The notes under the pieces are model-generated. The model did no database searches. It saw nothing but the letters and a program-made list of their open reading frames with translations, and had not been told where the DNA came from. Source: Candidatus Gastranaerophilales bacterium HUM_9 (lineage in GTDB: Bacteria; Cyanobacteriota; Vampirovibrionia; Gastranaerophilales; Gastranaerophilaceae). From it: DNA of 53,561 nucleotides. Positions within the stretch are counted from its first letter, which is position 1. Each line of letters begins with the position of its first letter. Shown one piece after another: positions 36,401 to 44,119 of this stretch. The translations under genes and the position numbers were made by a program. The stretch covers positions 1-53,561 of the forward strand of contig DABG01000003.1 in the NCBI GenBank assembly GCA_002103075.1. Reading direction: 5' to 3'.

Positions 36401-37867
36401 CCTATTACATTCAAGTTTGATACTGATATTTATTCAAACGGTGAAGTTAAGATAAACAGAATCAGTTATAATAAAATTATTTCTTCACAAAACAATAAAC
36501 AAAACGAGTTTCCACTACTAAGCATCTCAGGTGATGTAAAAAAATCAGGAAACACCTATCATTACAAAAACATTCAAATAAAAAGCGATAACCCAGCAGA
36601 TGCAAGATTGTTTAATATTATCTTCAAAAAACCAACAATAAAACAAGGAACTTTCTTATCTGATTTGGTTATCAACGGAAGCTTAAATGACCCTAAAATT
36701 TTGGGTAAGTTTAAACTATCAAACGTAGAAATGCCATATTTAAACACAAAAATTAAAGAAGTTGAATTAAATTTCAAACCAAACACAATCGATGTTTTAT
36801 CAAAAGGTGAGATACTTTCAAACTATATAATGGGTTCAGCAGAAGTTGAAAACAAACTAAAAGCACCTTATACAGTAAATAAAGCCTATATATATATTAA
36901 CAACCTTGACATAAACCACGTTATAAATCAGCTTAAACAATTAGAGTTAAAAGGAATATCTTCAGCTATCTCAACAGGAAAAGATATGCAGAATTTGAGT
37001 GCAGTTAATTTGTTAAAAATAAAGAATGCAAAAATTCGAGCAGGACAGATAGTTGTCAAGAACATATCTGCATCAAATTTAGAAGCAACTTGTGAATTCA
37101 ACGATAAAAAGATTTCTGTTGACTCATTTAATTTCAACTTAGCAGAAGGAATTATATCAGGTAATTTAAAATTCAACTTAAAAAACAACTTTATGAACCT
37201 TAATTTATCAGCAAACAAAGTTAACGCAAACTCTTTAACGACGGCTTTATTCGACTTACCTAACCAAATTTATGGAGACTTAACTGGAAATATTGAAATT
37301 TCTTGTGATACAACTAACGAAAAGACACAATATGAAACATTCTCAGGAAGTGGTCAATTTAACGTTACTAATGGTAAAATGCCAAAACTTGGTTCACTTG
37401 AATACTTATTAAAAGCTGGAAACTTACTTAGAGGCGGAATTACAAGTATATCAATGAACAGCATTATTGATATTATTACACCATTAAAAACAGGTGAATT
37501 TTCAAGTATACACGGACATTTTCATATCAAAAACGGTATAGCAAGAACTATCGAGATACATTCTCACGGCAAAAATTTAAACTTGTATATTGCAGGAAAA
37601 TACAATTTCATTGACTCTGTAGCGGATATGAATGTTTACGGACAATTATCAAGAAAAGTTTCTACAGTTTTAGGAGCTGCTGGGAACATTTCTTTAAATA
37701 CTTTGTTTAACAAAATCCCAGGGGTTTCTACAAGTCAATTCATCAATGAAATCAACAAAATTCCAGGGATAGATTTGTCTAACAAATCTAATAGAAAATT
37801 CATTGTAGAAATACTTGGCGATATCAATGGCGACGATTTTGTAAAGAGCTTCAAGTGGTTGAATTAG
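33473..37867 (+). CDS. AsmA/TamB-like envelope lipid-transfer protein (1464 aa)
   Basis: One N-terminal membrane anchor (FIYIILIFYLFWLALIPLAC, residues 8-27) precedes more than 1400 residues of beta-strand-rich periplasmic chain. The N-terminal text is that of AsmA-family proteins (LEKSGVNLKIENFRIRTSIL, then ITIKAENISLLN), and alternating patterns such as GKLNIIGALPKPDIKGQLYI and ADLKINENVIAKGSIKLL repeat along it. The C-terminal part (SGSGQFNVTNGKMPKLGSLE, then SIHGHFHIKNGIARTIEIHS and ADMNVYGQLSRK) is AsmA_2/YhdP-like. Family members form hydrophobic grooves that carry phospholipid between the two membranes. This supports a diderm cell. TATAAT lies 12 bases before the ATG, so the leader would be about five bases. 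Confidence 0.85.
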   Translation: MIKKYSKFIYIILIFYLFWLALIPLACNHIFNAIIPQTLEKSGVNLKIENFRIRTSILPHITIKAENISLLNKDNSTALNINHSKLSVKILPLLTGKLYINGYSANFIKANFKLTDKLYLGDYELPKPQTDFDPSKFDLNKFRIYNLNLKKYEINLTENNHTTKFYGDNLKLKNTKRKIVFRSNSKINNTCELKFDLNLPKTKKQNKSKCNIVIKNLDLSEFSSLLTYFDNNIQSARGKINILSKKNKMNTQINELKVVYKTKTESIIFPKKLNIDTKFYIYNNTLDIKESIVKAQGIHANISGKIKNIFTLNPKFDLETEIKHIDLRIGALMLPNIVTEDISTPALKKYAFYGDISGKLNIIGALPKPDIKGQLYIPNGMMIKPIKNAKGKAKIGLNFIGQKVIIDVDVPVNFNEWVKVDGDIALYDDKYANLDIHSSNNVDLDTAEFVLNPLHEIFKFEIGPVPIMDISGSGSANLKIIGTKKDAHAWGNFKFHNTNARFLEVNGLVLKNANGYLNFDDRIAYFINKTGTVNGKPATIEGRCSLFGDFDFNVTAKNQKLSDLVTILTTSPMLKPMQNMVPPIKNIKGNSDFLLNLKGEKVLHIADLKINENVIAKGSIKLLGNSFVYENLPLKNVKGLINFHKTDCDIDLKGKLSTNSNITIKGSLKDNLADIKIFTPKIIVNELNIKELKVLDTLAIKLDAKYKGKIDQIEIGGINASINVLKNNAPVKNCKVSTGQIILKHSNLKFHNISGFVKHNPFYINANIKNIGKTTLNLNKAKIDGSFRCKNFDLTVLNSLKNLYTFPTELEQIIKNINIVQGHTDINVVAKNNNINSVINLNNTNFTYSIIEGTRHEKVDIPVRLINGQIILKDNTITLKKLNCLIDEMPILIFGKINNIYKNPKYNIYINSKLVQKVFTKYWNAYSIYPVKVSGDIVSTVRAIGDKKHTHIVSESRMEENSEIYYMGAILGDSLDPITFKFDTDIYSNGEVKINRISYNKIISSQNNKQNEFPLLSISGDVKKSGNTYHYKNIQIKSDNPADARLFNIIFKKPTIKQGTFLSDLVINGSLNDPKILGKFKLSNVEMPYLNTKIKEVELNFKPNTIDVLSKGEILSNYIMGSAEVENKLKAPYTVNKAYIYINNLDINHVINQLKQLELKGISSAISTGKDMQNLSAVNLLKIKNAKIRAGQIVVKNISASNLEATCEFNDKKISVDSFNFNLAEGIISGNLKFNLKNNFMNLNLSANKVNANSLTTALFDLPNQIYGDLTGNIEISCDTTNEKTQYETFSGSGQFNVTNGKMPKLGSLEYLLKAGNLLRGGITSISMNSIIDIITPLKTGEFSSIHGHFHIKNGIARTIEIHSHGKNLNLYIAGKYNFIDSVADMNVYGQLSRKVSTVLGAAGNISLNTLFNKIPGVSTSQFINEINKIPGIDLSNKSNRKFIVEILGDINGDDFVKSFKWLN

Positions 37868-38066
37868 AAACTATTAAAGATTATAAAAGAGTTTTCTAGT
37901 AAGTTGAAAAGAGTTTCAAAATTTTATAACAAGTTGGGGGTTATTAACTTGTTGAATAATTAATATCTTGCCAGATATTAAAATAAAGCGTATTATATAA
38001 AAACAGATAAAATAAAATTTAAAATATAGGTGCATAAATAGAACAAAAACACGGGGGCAAAAATTT

Positions 38067-38432
38067 ATGAAAAAATACATCATACTATTTGGAATATTTT
38101 TATTATGTTTAATCGGTATGAGCTTTGGACGAGCAAGAGCAAATATGCCTGTAACAGAGGTTAGGGCAAGTCATATATTAGTATCTAGTATGCACCAAGC
38201 AGAACAGATAAGAAACGATATCTTACAGGGAACAAATACATTTGAATACTATGCAAAATTGTATTCAAAATGTCCATCAGGACAAAACGGTGGTGATTTA
38301 GGATATTTTAGACGTGGACAAATGGTACCACAGTTTGAGATTGTAGCATTTAACTTACCTGTTGGCGAAATATCAAAACCTGTTTGGACACAGTTCGGCT
38401 GGCACTTGATTAAGGTCACTGATAGAAGATAA
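38067..38432 (+). CDS. Secreted parvulin-type peptidyl-prolyl isomerase (121 aa)
   Basis: A signal peptide or membrane anchor (YIILFGIFLLCLIGMSFG, residues 4-21) is followed by one complete rotamase (PpiC/parvulin) domain. Its landmarks are VRASHILVSSMHQAEQIRND, YAKLYSKCPSGQNGGDLGYF, RRGQMVPQFEIVAFNLPVGE and VWTQFGWHLIKVTDRR. It lacks the chaperone part of SurA or PrsA, so it is a minimal extracytoplasmic folding catalyst. GGGGGC precedes the ATG at nine bases. A hairpin terminator follows. The 199-base gap before it holds a weak eight-pair hairpin (37928-37953) and otherwise AT-rich sequence. Confidence 0.93.
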   Translation: MKKYIILFGIFLLCLIGMSFGRARANMPVTEVRASHILVSSMHQAEQIRNDILQGTNTFEYYAKLYSKCPSGQNGGDLGYFRRGQMVPQFEIVAFNLPVGEISKPVWTQFGWHLIKVTDRR

Positions 38433-38449
38433 AAGAATTGTTTAATTAT

Positions 38450-38481
38450 AAGGCGTCCGAGTGTAATCACTCGGGCGCTTT
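38450..38481. terminator. Terminator after the parvulin gene
   Basis: AAGGCGTCCGAGTG, loop TAAT, and a complement with two G-U pairs, then TGTTT. It stands between the convergent parvulin and TIGR04141-type genes and marks the left border of the AT-rich island. Confidence 0.85.
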
Positions 38482-38503
38482 GTTTATGTAGAATTTTTTG
38501 TTA

Positions 38504-40222
38504 CTAATTTTCTAAGCATTTAATTTGCTCTATTTTTAAAGAACCTTTGGTAATTGAATTCATTTTATTTACTAAATCAAGTAATGCAAATTTAGCAATA
38601 TTTGATGAAAATTTTTCTGGATAATCTTGTATTAATCTATTCTTATCATCTTTAAATGCAAATACATATCTTATTCGTTTTGTTTTAAACATATTTATAA
38701 AATCTTCTTCACTTAAGTTTATTCTACTTGAATGGGCTTTTTTAAAAACTTTATAAAACTCAGTTAAAAATTTAAAATTAGAATTTATATCATTTTGAAT
38801 AATTTTTGCAGTATTAAATACTTGATAAGACAAATCTCTTATAGTTGCTTTAAACTCATTTTTTATAAAATATAAATACAATTCATTATCATCATATTTT
38901 ATTATGTCACATAGTTCAATTTGTTTATATTTATAAGGATGAACAACAATAAATCCTTCTTTATTTTTATATTCATAATTAAAATCTTCTTCAACTTTAT
39001 TTTTTAACCAAGGATTTAGTGTCTCAATAAAATAATCTCTATCTTTTAAAGTTTTAATTTGTTCACATAAAGTTTTAATATATGAATCTTTTAAATTATA
39101 AATCACACCATTAAGAATAAAATATTTTTTATTTTCTTTTGTATATTCTAAGAATAAATGATTAAATAAAGTATCTTGAGTTAAAAGATTTTTTTCTTCA
39201 TCTCGACTTTCAATTTTTGCCCTTTTAATAAATTTCTCAAATTCTTCTTCATCAGCTATATTAAAAATTTTTACTAAATCGTTTAAATTATTATCAATTC
39301 CAAATGATTCACATTTTTTAGCATAACATATTTTATAAACATCTGCTTCTAAAAATTTATCAAAATCTTTATGACAAATATCAAATAATACTCCTTCTTT
39401 AAGTGCATTCCACAATTCTACAATTTCATCTTTTATTATTATATTTATCAATTCCTTATCTTTCCTTTTATCCAATTTCTTAGATGAATTTATAACTTGT
39501 TCTGGTAATTTTTTTACATAAAGACAACCATCAATATATTTTTCAATAATTTCAGGTTTTACAGAAGTTCTTATTTGAAAAGAAGATTTTGCACAACAAT
39601 TTTTGAAATCTTTATCAGTTGTTATTCCAAATTTTTCTAACATTTCTTTTTTAACATTTGCATTCAATTCTTGAAATATCTTTCCAAAATCTTCTATATC
39701 ATTTAAAGAATGTAACTGTCTATAAACACTTAATTGACCTTGTGTTGAACCTGTAACATTTTGTCCTTTTGACGATTTTACTGCATTTGAATTCGGATTT
39801 ATCATTCTTGCTAAAATATCTAAACCAAAATTTGGATCAAGATATTTTTGAATTACATAATATGCCAAATTCCCAAATGTTATTGCAAAAATATCATCTA
39901 TATTATCTTTAGATTTTAATAATAATAATATACTATTTGAATATGAAGTTTTAAGTTTTAATTCTTCTTGTAAAAATTCTTCTACAAAGTTTTTCCAACC
40001 AACTGGACTATTAACTTCAAACTTATAACAAATTCTATCATATTTATTTAAAAAGTTTTCTTTTAATTTCAACTCTGAGGACTTGTATTTACTATTTTCA
40101 ACGTTTTTTTGTATATTTTCCCAAGCATCTTTTCCATTTTCTTTTAATATATCTAATTCAGGATCAATTCTATAAATAGAAATAACTTTTTTATTTTCTT
40201 TATTTTTTATTGTTTTACTCAT
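38504..40222 (-). CDS. TIGR04141/DUF6119-type sporadically distributed protein (572 aa)
   Basis: I recognise the pattern of the TIGR04141 family of unknown function. Landmarks are SNSILLLLKSKDNIDDIFAI, then TFGNLAYYVIQKYLDPNFGL (residues about 110-136), DILARMINPNSNAVKSSKGQ, SVYRQLHSLNDIEDFGKIF and FGITTDKDFKNCCAKSSFQI. The C-terminal half contains LFLEYTKENKKYFILNGVIY and RYVFAFKDDKNRLI. No membrane span or known catalytic motif is seen. It is known for patchy distribution, often near mobile or defence genes. Base composition and codon use are clearly more AT-rich than in neighbours, which suggests transfer. It is divergent from a two-gene operon with a HEPN-like product. A defence role is an inference. 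AGAGG lies 11 bases before the ATG. Confidence 0.7.
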   Translation of the reverse strand: MSKTIKNKENKKVISIYRIDPELDILKENGKDAWENIQKNVENSKYKSSELKLKENFLNKYDRICYKFEVNSPVGWKNFVEEFLQEELKLKTSYSNSILLLLKSKDNIDDIFAITFGNLAYYVIQKYLDPNFGLDILARMINPNSNAVKSSKGQNVTGSTQGQLSVYRQLHSLNDIEDFGKIFQELNANVKKEMLEKFGITTDKDFKNCCAKSSFQIRTSVKPEIIEKYIDGCLYVKKLPEQVINSSKKLDKRKDKELINIIIKDEIVELWNALKEGVLFDICHKDFDKFLEADVYKICYAKKCESFGIDNNLNDLVKIFNIADEEEFEKFIKRAKIESRDEEKNLLTQDTLFNHLFLEYTKENKKYFILNGVIYNLKDSYIKTLCEQIKTLKDRDYFIETLNPWLKNKVEEDFNYEYKNKEGFIVVHPYKYKQIELCDIIKYDDNELYLYFIKNEFKATIRDLSYQVFNTAKIIQNDINSNFKFLTEFYKVFKKAHSSRINLSEEDFINMFKTKRIRYVFAFKDDKNRLIQDYPEKFSSNIAKFALLDLVNKMNSITKGSLKIEQIKCLEN

Positions 40223-40334
40223 AATATAAAACGCCTCTCTTTTTCATACCATAATTTAAGACTAACAAAGAAATATAAATTGTCTATTAGCCATGTTTCT
40301 ATAAATTTTCAAAGTAGATTTAAAATATATAGGG

Positions 40335-40363
40335 TTGTCAAATATTAAAAATTAAAGTAAAAT
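40335..40363 (+). promoter_or_regulatory. Sigma70-type promoter of the 103-aa/HEPN operon
   Basis: TTGTCA (40335-40340), 17 bases, TAAAAT (40358-40363). Transcription would start near 40370, 14 bases before the ATG at 40384, leaving just room for the GGAG site at 40375-40378. Confidence 0.5.
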
Positions 40364-40383
40364 AAGGATGAATAGGAGACCTT

Positions 40384-40695
40384 ATGCTAGCAAAAGAAGT
40401 ACTTGAAGAAAAAACATTGATGTCAAAAGATAAATTAAAATTCATGGCATCTTTATTTGATACATTAACCAAATTAAAAACAAATGAAAATATTGATGAT
40501 GTTTATATCTATTGCGGAATGGATAAATTGGAATTATACATTTTTAATTTCAAGGAAGATTATGATACTGAAAACTTCGTAACTGAAACATTATCAAAAT
40601 GGGAAATTAAAGAAAGCTATTTCCCAGAAGTTTATATAAATACATCTGACGAAAAAATGAATATATTACCAAGAAAGTCTATAAAAGTATGCTAG
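40384..40695 (+). CDS. Small protein of unknown function in the HEPN operon (103 aa)
   Basis: I do not recognise a family. The protein is acidic and soluble, with a helical first part (LMSKDKLKFMASLFDTLTKL) and then an alternating strand pattern (NIDDVYIYCGMDKLELYIFN, then KWEIKESYFPEVYINTSDE), so an alpha/beta fold is likely. It has a good GGAG site five bases before the ATG and its own promoter. Its last seven bases overlap the HEPN gene (ATGCTAG), implying coupled synthesis in a fixed ratio. By position it could be the antitoxin or sensor partner. I see no nucleotidyltransferase (MNT) motif of the usual HEPN partner. Confidence 0.7.
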   Translation: MLAKEVLEEKTLMSKDKLKFMASLFDTLTKLKTNENIDDVYIYCGMDKLELYIFNFKEDYDTENFVTETLSKWEIKESYFPEVYINTSDEKMNILPRKSIKVC

Positions 40696-41066
40696 ATAAT
40701 TATTGTGCTGGTTTCATTGCAAAAAGTGAAGAGAATTATAAATTATACGAATTATTAAAAGAACAAAATAGTTTTATAGAATGGCAAGTTGTTGCTATTT
40801 TTTATAGTGCTTTATGTTATGCAAAAGCGTATTTATATAAAAAAGGAATTGGAATAAATTGCATAAATTCTCACGATAGTATTAAATTTTATCTTGGAAA
40901 CGAAACACAAGCAAAACAAAGTAACGTATTAACACCATACCTAAATCTGTACAGAAATAGCAGAGATGCTAGATATACAAATAAAAAATTTAATACCTCT
41001 AGATTAGAAAATATTTTAAAAGATTATGAAACTGTTATAAAATTTTTAAAAGAAAATTATTGCTAA
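40689..41066 (+). CDS. HEPN-like small protein (125 aa)
   Basis: The all-helical sequence fits a HEPN-fold domain: SFIEWQVVAIFYSALCYAKA (residues 27-46) forms the core helix, followed by YLYKKGIGINCINSHDSIKF, then YLNLYRNSRDARYTNKKF and LENILKDYETVIKFLKEN. HEPN proteins are often RNases in toxin-antitoxin, abortive-infection and CRISPR systems, or inactive partners of these. I do not see the canonical R-X4-6-H catalytic motif; SRDARY resembles a non-RNase subgroup. The start overlaps the upstream gene by seven bases. A hairpin follows the stop. The protein belongs to the AT-rich island together with the TIGR04141-type gene. Confidence 0.65.
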   Translation: MLDNYCAGFIAKSEENYKLYELLKEQNSFIEWQVVAIFYSALCYAKAYLYKKGIGINCINSHDSIKFYLGNETQAKQSNVLTPYLNLYRNSRDARYTNKKFNTSRLENILKDYETVIKFLKENYC

Positions 41067-41073
41067 TACGAGA

Positions 41074-41099
41074 ATAAAGTTATTCATTCATAACTTTAT
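41074..41099 (+). terminator. Hairpin after the HEPN gene
   Basis: ATAAAGTTAT, loop TCATTC, and the perfect complement ATAACTTTAT. It is AT-rich, so stability is moderate, and there is no long T tract. It marks the right border of the island. The rest of the gap to 41266 shows nothing clear. Confidence 0.45.
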
Positions 41100-41266
41100 A
41101 AAATAGATTGCATATTTCTAAACAATAACCAACAATCACACTAAACAGTCTAATAACCTAGTAACTTTATCACGTTACATATCTTTAAATTAAATCCTTA
41201 ACTAGCAAAATTTTGTAAGTTAATGACTTTATATATATGTGTGTTAATAATGTAGGAAATTTTTTT

Positions 41267-42211
41267 ATGGAAGTATCTCAAAATTTAAATAACACGTATT
41301 CACTAAAAGATAATTCACCAAAGGAAAAATCCTCAAAGACAAATATAAAAGCCGCTGCCCTTGGTACAATTGGTGGATTGGCTGGTGGATCAATTGCTCA
41401 AAACGTTTGTGCATTATCTGCTGCTGGAGTAGTTGCAGCAACAAGCAAACTGGGAAATTTACCTCAAGACACAATTGACATTATCCACGCAGCAAGCGAA
41501 AAAGCTCTTGAATTAGGTGAAGTAAAAAACAAAGGTGTTTCAATTGAATGGCTTAAACAAAGCGGAAAAAAATTGAACTTGTTCGAAAAATTCAAAATAA
41601 TTTCAAACCCAGCTAGAATACAAGAAGCTATACAAGAGGGTTTGAATGCTGGATACGCACGTAATAACAAAATCTACATGCCTGAAAATAAAGTTTCATT
41701 CCTTGCATTCCATGAAATCGGACATTCGATAAACTTTAACAATTCAAAATTCTGGAAAGGTATGCAAAAATTAAGAATGCCAGCTCTTGCATTAGCCTCA
41801 TTACCTATGATATATGGTGCGATTTCTAAAGAAAGCAAAGCAGAAGACGGCAAAGAACTAAATAAAAAACAAAAAATAAACAACTTTATAAGAAACAATG
41901 CAGGTAAACTATCGTTTGCAACTATGTTGCCAGTTCTAGCAGAAGAAGGTATGGCAACAATTAGAGGTCAAAAACTTGCTAATCAATTATTACCTAAAAA
42001 CATAGCAAGAAAGGTTCTAAAAGGCAATGCTGTAGCTTATACATCATACTTAATTACAGCATTAGGGTTTGCAGCAGCAGCATATACTGCAGTAAAAGTC
42101 AAAGATGCTTTTGTTAACAAACGAGATGCACAAAAGGTTGAAGAACAACAAAACCAACAAGTGCAAGAACAATTATCTAAAAATGATGACTCAAAAACTA
42201 AAAATGTTTAA
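41267..42211 (+). CDS. Membrane-associated HEIGH metalloprotease-like protein (314 aa)
   Basis: I place the start at ATG 41267 (MEVSQNLNNTYSLKDN), which has AGGA nine bases upstream; an ATG ten codons earlier has none. Near residue 150 the text SFLAFHEIGHSINFNNSKFW carries a classic HExxH zinc motif, and EEGMATIRGQKLANQ near residue 230 offers the third, glutamate, ligand, as in gluzincin-type peptidases. Hydrophobic segments flank it (AAALGTIGGLAGGSIAQNVC near 35, LALASLPMIYGAIS near 180 and YLITALGFAAAAYTAVKVKD near 280). The C-terminus is Gln/Lys-rich. It looks lineage-specific, and I know no exact family. A bidirectional terminator separates it from aspS. Confidence 0.72.
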   Translation: MEVSQNLNNTYSLKDNSPKEKSSKTNIKAAALGTIGGLAGGSIAQNVCALSAAGVVAATSKLGNLPQDTIDIIHAASEKALELGEVKNKGVSIEWLKQSGKKLNLFEKFKIISNPARIQEAIQEGLNAGYARNNKIYMPENKVSFLAFHEIGHSINFNNSKFWKGMQKLRMPALALASLPMIYGAISKESKAEDGKELNKKQKINNFIRNNAGKLSFATMLPVLAEEGMATIRGQKLANQLLPKNIARKVLKGNAVAYTSYLITALGFAAAAYTAVKVKDAFVNKRDAQKVEEQQNQQVQEQLSKNDDSKTKNV

Positions 42212-42233
42212 ATAATTTTTATAAATTTAAAAA

Positions 42234-42270
42234 ACAAAGGTGGTTGCTTATTCTAAGCAACCACCTTTGT
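42234..42270. terminator. Bidirectional terminator between the HEIGH gene and aspS
   Basis: A 17-pair perfect hairpin (ACAAAGGTGGTTGCTTA, loop TTC, complement) stands in the convergent gap, with A-rich sequence on the left and T-rich on the right. Confidence 0.92.
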
Positions 42271-42284
42271 TATATTATCTGTTA

Positions 42285-44063
42285 TTATTTTTGTGATTTT
42301 ACAGTGCTTTTTAAATGCAATTCTCTTAATTGTTGTAATGATGCTTCTGCTGGAGCGTCAGTCATCAAACATTTAGCACCAGAGTTTTTAGGGAATGCTA
42401 TAACATCTCTAATAGAATCTGTTCTACAAAGTAATGCAACCAATCTATCTAAACCGATAGCCAAACCTGCGTGAGGTGGAGTACCGTATTGGAACGCATT
42501 TACCATAAATCCGAATTTTTCTTGTGCTTCTTCATCAGACAAACCTAATGCCTTAAACACTTTCTTTTGAACTTCTGGTGAGTGGATTCTTACACTACCA
42601 CCACCAAGTTCAGTGCCGTTATAAACAATATCATAAGCAATAGAGTTTACGTGACCTAAATCACCACTATCTAATTTATCTAAATCTTCTAGGTTTGGAG
42701 ATGTGAATGGGTGGTGCATTGCCATAAATCTGCCTTCTTCTTCAGAATATTCAAACATTGGGAAGTCAACAACCCATAACAAAGCGTTATCATCTTCGTT
42801 GATTAAATTAAGTTTCTTTCCGAAGTGAAGTCTTAATCTACCCATAATATCGTAAACAGCTTTTGGTCTATCTGCTACGAAGAAAATTATATCGCCTGCT
42901 TTTGCGTCAGCTCTATCTTGGATTTGTTTTGCTTGTTCTTCTGTAACAAACTTAAGTACAGGTGATTTTGCAGTACCGTCTTCGTTATAGATAATGTTTG
43001 CAAGAGCCTTCGCACCAAATGATACAGCCAATTTTGTAATATCATCGATTTCTTTTCTAGAATAGCTTGCGCCACCTTCAATCTTGATACCACGAACTAT
43101 ACCACCAGCTTTCAATGTGTTCTTAACGATATCAAAGTTTGATTCCATAATAATATCGCCAATATCAAACAATTCTAAGCCAAATCTTGTATCAGGTTTA
43201 TCTGAACCATATTTATCCATAGCTTCTTGCCAAGTAATTCTCTTGAATGGAGGTTTTACTTCAATACCAGCTTCTTTGAACGCAGATTGAATAAGACCTT
43301 CTGTCATAGCAATAACATTATCTTGGTCAACAAATGACATTTCCATATCGATTTGAGTGAATTCTGGTTGTCTATCAGCTCTCAAATCTTCATCTCTAAA
43401 ACATTTTGCGATTTGATAATATCTTTCAATACCACCAACCATCAACAACTGTTTAAAGATTTGTGGTGATTGTGGAAGTGCATAAAACTTGCCTTCTTGA
43501 ACTCTTGATGGAACTAAGTAATCTCTAGCACCTTCAGGAGTTGTTTTAATCAAGATAGGAGTTTCTACTTCTAGAAAATCTTCACTATTCAAATAATTTC
43601 TAACAGCAGTAACTATTTTGTGTCTTAATGTCAAATTATGCAACATCTCTTCTCTACGCAAATCCAAATAACGATATTTTAATCTAATATCTTCTGATAC
43701 GTTTTCGTCTTCTAAAACGAATGGTAATGTTTTTGCTTCTGATAAAACATTTACATAAGTAGGATATGTTTCTACTTCACCAGTTGGTAACTTATCGTTA
43801 TAAGTTTCTTCAGGTCTTTGAGTAACTTTTCCTTTAACAGTAATAACTGATTCTGTTTTCAATTTTGAAAATACTGCGTGAATATCAGGATTAATTTGAG
43901 GGTCTGCTACTAATTGAAAGAACCCTGTTCTATCTCTTAATTCAACGAAAATAATTCCGCCTAAATCTCTTACTGTTGATACCCAACCTGAAATTATAAC
44001 TTCTTCATTAATGTTTTTTGCAGTAATTTGACCGCAATTATGTGATTTGATTGCTGTTTTCAA
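42285..44063 (-). CDS. aspS: Aspartyl-tRNA synthetase, bacterial type
   Basis: Class II synthetase charging tRNA-Asp (or Asp and Asn in organisms with an amidotransferase). The start codon is TTG at 44063 (MKTAIKSHNCGQ): GGGAG stands eight bases before it, while the nearby ATG at 44070 is in a frame that stops at once. The 592 residues comprise the anticodon-binding OB fold (EVIISGWVSTVRDLGGIIFV), class II motif 2 (CFRDEDLRADRQPEFTQIDM), the bacterial GAD insertion and motif 3 (GLAIGLDRLVALLCRTDSIR). FPKNSGAKCLMTDAPAEAS marks the C-terminus. Discriminating or not is undecided. It may be co-transcribed with the MCE gene 56 bases upstream. Confidence 0.96.
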   Translation of the reverse strand: MKTAIKSHNCGQITAKNINEEVIISGWVSTVRDLGGIIFVELRDRTGFFQLVADPQINPDIHAVFSKLKTESVITVKGKVTQRPEETYNDKLPTGEVETYPTYVNVLSEAKTLPFVLEDENVSEDIRLKYRYLDLRREEMLHNLTLRHKIVTAVRNYLNSEDFLEVETPILIKTTPEGARDYLVPSRVQEGKFYALPQSPQIFKQLLMVGGIERYYQIAKCFRDEDLRADRQPEFTQIDMEMSFVDQDNVIAMTEGLIQSAFKEAGIEVKPPFKRITWQEAMDKYGSDKPDTRFGLELFDIGDIIMESNFDIVKNTLKAGGIVRGIKIEGGASYSRKEIDDITKLAVSFGAKALANIIYNEDGTAKSPVLKFVTEEQAKQIQDRADAKAGDIIFFVADRPKAVYDIMGRLRLHFGKKLNLINEDDNALLWVVDFPMFEYSEEEGRFMAMHHPFTSPNLEDLDKLDSGDLGHVNSIAYDIVYNGTELGGGSVRIHSPEVQKKVFKALGLSDEEAQEKFGFMVNAFQYGTPPHAGLAIGLDRLVALLCRTDSIRDVIAFPKNSGAKCLMTDAPAEASLQQLRELHLKSTVKSQK

Positions 44064-44119
44064 TTTTCATTCTCCCTTTATTTAGTATTTGCTATAAAAT
44101 AATACCAAAAACAAAAGCG

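Noticed and set aside
37868..38066. AACAAGTT/AACTTGTT hairpin as a terminator of the AsmA-like gene
   Set aside because: Eight AT-rich pairs, a ten-base loop and no T tract; too weak to call.
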